Source of the DNA: a crenarchaeote SCGC AAA261-N23
GTDB lineage: Archaea > Thermoproteota > Thermoprotei > Gearchaeales > Gearchaeaceae
Direction of reading: 5' to 3'
Assembly: GCA_000375685.1 (NCBI GenBank)
Contig: AQVQ01000050.1
Location: 1 to 7,680, forward strand
DNA: 7,680 bases
Part shown: piece by piece, positions 5,519-7,680 of the stretch
Position numbering within the stretch: position 1 is the stretch's first letter
Layout of the letters: each line of letters starts with the position of its first letter
The notes under the pieces: generated by a model
What the model was told of the DNA's origin: nothing
Databases searched by the model: none
Seen by the model: only the letters and a program-made list of their open reading frames with translations
Position numbers and translations under genes: made by a program

Positions 5519-6828
5519 GCTTTTTGAAGGAAATATCGCAATCATTAATAAATGCAATAAATAAGCTCAAAGGGAGTACAGGAGATGAGGCCTCGATTAA
5601 GGAATTTATAAGGGATATACAAAGGATTCTTATAAAAGCGGATGTAAATTTGAACATTGTTCTAGATATAAGCAAAAGGCTTGAAAAAGCATCAAAGGAA
5701 AATCCTCCTCCAGGATTTACAAGGAAAGATATCATTTTAAAAGAACTTTATGACAGCTTGATAGAAATACTCGGAGGAAGCAAGCCTTATATTATCAATT
5801 TTGATCCATCAAGAAGGAATATCATAATGCTTGTAGGAATTCAAGGTTCAGGAAAAACAACTACAGCAGCAAAGCTAGCTAGATATTTTAAAATAAGGGG
5901 ATATAATCCAGGATTGATTTGTGCAGATACTTACAGGCTAGGAGCATATTATCAACTTAAGCAGCTTGCTGAAAAAGTTCAAGTAGAATTCTACGGAGAC
6001 TTAAATGAAAAGGATCCTGTAAAGATAGTTATTGATGGAATAAAGTATCTTGAGAGTAAAAATTGCAATATAATTATCATAGATACTGCAGGGAGGCATA
6101 AGGATGAAAAGAATTTGATGGAAGAAATGAAGTTACTTTCAAGTAAAATAAATCCGGATCATGTGATGCTTGTAATAGATGGGACTATAGGCCAATCTGC
6201 CTATAATCAAGCTAAAGCTTTCAATGAAAGCACAAAAATTGGAAGTATAATTGTAACAAAATTAGATGGATCAGCTAAAGGAGGAGGAGCTATAAGTGCA
6301 GCTAAAGCAACCAATGCAAAAATAAGCTTTATAGGAACGGGAGAAGGAATTGAAGAATTTGAACTTTTTAATCCAGTAAGCTTCGTAAACAGACTTCTTG
6401 GAATGGGAGACTTAGAAGCTTTAGCAAAAAGAATTGAAGAAGCTCAAATAAAGGAGGAAATAACTAAAGAAAAGTTCTTATCCGGAGAGTTTACGATAAA
6501 GGAAATGGTTATGCAAATAAAGGAATTTAGAAAAGCAGGCCCCCTTGGTAAGCTTTTAAGCCTTATTCCAGGCTTTAACGTTAATTTACCTGAAGAGATG
6601 CTCAAAACTGCAGAAGAAAGTTTGAAGAAATGGGAAGCTATAATAAATTCCATGAGGTCTGAGGAAATAAAGGATCCTAAGATAATTGATAAATCTAGAG
6701 CAAGAAGAATAGCAAGGGGTTCTGGTGTTGATATAAAGGAGGTTGAAAGACTTATAGAAAGTTATTTTATGATAAAGAGGAACATTAAGAGATTCAAGAG
6801 ATTTGGTTTCTCTTTTCCGACTAGATGA
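5515..6828 (+). CDS. srp54: Signal recognition particle 54 kDa GTPase (SRP54/Ffh), copy 2
   Basis: Identical 437-aa protein to copy 1, with complete N, G and M domains (G1 GIQGSGKTT at 108-116, G3 DTAGR 190-194, G4 TKLD 248-251, RNA-binding SRARRIARGSG 394-404). SRP54 is normally a single-copy core gene in archaea, so a second identical copy in tandem is abnormal. It is either very recent or an artefact. Both copies would be functional if real. The stop overlaps the pus10 start (ATGA, 6825-6828). Confidence 0.97.
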   Translation: MSFLKEISQSLINAINKLKGSTGDEASIKEFIRDIQRILIKADVNLNIVLDISKRLEKASKENPPPGFTRKDIILKELYDSLIEILGGSKPYIINFDPSRRNIIMLVGIQGSGKTTTAAKLARYFKIRGYNPGLICADTYRLGAYYQLKQLAEKVQVEFYGDLNEKDPVKIVIDGIKYLESKNCNIIIIDTAGRHKDEKNLMEEMKLLSSKINPDHVMLVIDGTIGQSAYNQAKAFNESTKIGSIIVTKLDGSAKGGGAISAAKATNAKISFIGTGEGIEEFELFNPVSFVNRLLGMGDLEALAKRIEEAQIKEEITKEKFLSGEFTIKEMVMQIKEFRKAGPLGKLLSLIPGFNVNLPEEMLKTAEESLKKWEAIINSMRSEEIKDPKIIDKSRARRIARGSGVDIKEVERLIESYFMIKRNIKRFKRFGFSFPTR

Positions 6829-7680
6829 AGGAAGAAGTTTTGAGAAAGGCTTTTGAAATTCTTAAATTTTATAATATATGTGCTTTATGTCTAGGCAGGT
6901 TATTCTATGAAAAGCCCAGTAACTTAATTAGATTGGGGATCTTTATTAAAAAGGAATTTCTCAAATCTCAAAAAACAAAATTCCAAAGCAAATCTAATTG
7001 TTATTTATGCAACAATGCTTTTATAAGTTTTAAAAGAATCGTACCAAATTTATTAGAGAAACTTAAAAGTTATGAATTTGAAAGCCTTTATACTAGCTTA
7101 AAAGTACCAAAGAAACTGATAGAAAGGGAAGATGAAATAAGGATAAAATATAGCATAGAAACTGGAGAATCTATTAAGCCTACTTTCAATAGAATATTTC
7201 CAAAATACATAGCTAAAAAAATAGGCAAAAAATTTGATTCACAAAATTATCATTTGTTAATTTCTTACGATATTCAAAGTTCACAAGTAGAAATAATTCC
7301 GCAGAATCTTTACATATATGGAAGATACATAAAGAATCGCAGAGGCATCTATCAAACAAGAAGCTATTGCTATTCATGTTATGGAAAAGGTTGTGCTGAA
7401 TGTAATTACACGGGCTATGACAAGGTTCCTTCAGTTGAAAGCTATATACTACCTTACTTTTCTAAGGCTTTTCAAGCACAGAATGCAGTTTTTCATGCAG
7501 CAGGAAGAGAGGATGGAGACGTTCTAACTTTAGATACAGGAAGACCTTTCATAGTAGAAGTTGTAAGACCTTTGAAAAGGAAAGTTGATCTTAAAGCTAT
7601 AGAAAATGAAATTAATGAAAATTCTAAGGGAGATGTGATAGTTAAAAATTTAATTGAAGTAAAAAAGGACGCTGTTAAAA
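6825..7680 (+). CDS. pus10: tRNA pseudouridine synthase Pus10, copy 2 (5' part, continues beyond the window)
   Basis: The start ATG overlaps the SRP54 stop. The frame stays open to the window end (285 codons) and is the same as copy 1 up to that point: CxxC pairs at 19/22 and 59/62, the Cys cluster at 182-193, and the catalytic GREDGDV with D230. The point equivalent to the truncation in copy 1 would be at 7756, outside the window. If unit 2 is the last repeat, this copy should carry the true C-terminal end of the pseudouridine synthase domain and be the functional gene. Confidence 0.9.
   Translation, partial: MKEEVLRKAFEILKFYNICALCLGRLFYEKPSNLIRLGIFIKKEFLKSQKTKFQSKSNCYLCNNAFISFKRIVPNLLEKLKSYEFESLYTSLKVPKKLIEREDEIRIKYSIETGESIKPTFNRIFPKYIAKKIGKKFDSQNYHLLISYDIQSSQVEIIPQNLYIYGRYIKNRRGIYQTRSYCYSCYGKGCAECNYTGYDKVPSVESYILPYFSKAFQAQNAVFHAAGREDGDVLTLDTGRPFIVEVVRPLKRKVDLKAIENEINENSKGDVIVKNLIEVKKDAVK

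Larger units (their letters stand above)
5007..7680. repeat. Tandem direct repeat, unit 2 (first 2674 bp; cut by window end)
   Basis: This is the second unit, matching 2257..4930. Translations of all genes are identical and I noticed no base differences between the units. The window ends 76 bp before the point (7756) where the sequence either returns to the unit start, meaning three or more copies, or continues into unique DNA with the genuine pus10 3' end. Confidence 0.97.

Noticed and set aside
2257..7680. Insertion sequence, composite transposon or tRNA-targeted integrative element
   Set aside because: No transposase or integrase, no terminal inverted repeats, no target-site duplication and no partial tRNA att copy: both tRNA genes are whole and lie inside the unit, not at its ends.
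1..7680. CRISPR array or a defence/toxin-antitoxin system
   Set aside because: No short regularly spaced repeats were seen, and all genes are housekeeping types apart from the single 111-aa unknown.

Overview
The window is AT-rich DNA that looks archaeal, most likely from a thermophilic Thermoproteota (crenarchaeote). The signs are an archaeal-type SRP54, an archaeal tRNA pseudouridine synthase Pus10, a canonical C/D box guide sRNA with two 12-nt guides, TATA boxes about 26 nt upstream of start codons (leaderless mRNAs), ATGA start/stop overlaps, and a tRNA gene without an encoded CCA. I cannot name the species.

Layout. From 1 to 583 the minus strand carries a HAD-family hydrolase-like gene whose 3' end has been replaced in frame by an inverted piece of the SRP54 gene (1..about 103). 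It follows a thioredoxin-reductase gene (585..1523, minus) by one base. An 88-bp gap holds the reductase promoter and a plus-strand C/D box sRNA (1562..1610). A TenA/THI-4-like gene (1612..2160, minus) and a tRNA-Arg(TCG) gene (2314..2387, minus) follow. A divergent, palindromic TATA region then leads into a plus-strand operon: an unrecognised 111-aa protein, SRP54 and Pus10, each overlapping the next by 4 bp (ATGA). The operon thus links protein targeting to the membrane with tRNA modification.

The dominant feature is structural. Positions 2257..5006 form a 2750-bp unit that starts again at 5007 and runs to the window end, with no difference that I could see. The unit carries tRNA-Arg, the 111-aa gene, SRP54 and most of pus10. 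The junction falls inside pus10, so copy 1 stops after 315 codons and lacks the C-terminal part of its catalytic domain. Copy 2 of pus10 leaves the window before the equivalent point.

The tandem junction and the inverted SRP54 junction both involve the same few kilobases, both show perfect or near-perfect identity, and both have at most a few bases of homology at the break. This could be a recent real rearrangement. It is also the pattern expected from chimeric amplification (for example phi29 multiple displacement amplification) or misassembly, which I consider at least as likely. I do not see a convincing new defence or mobile system. The best new biological items are the C/D box sRNA and the uncharacterised SRP54-linked 111-aa protein.
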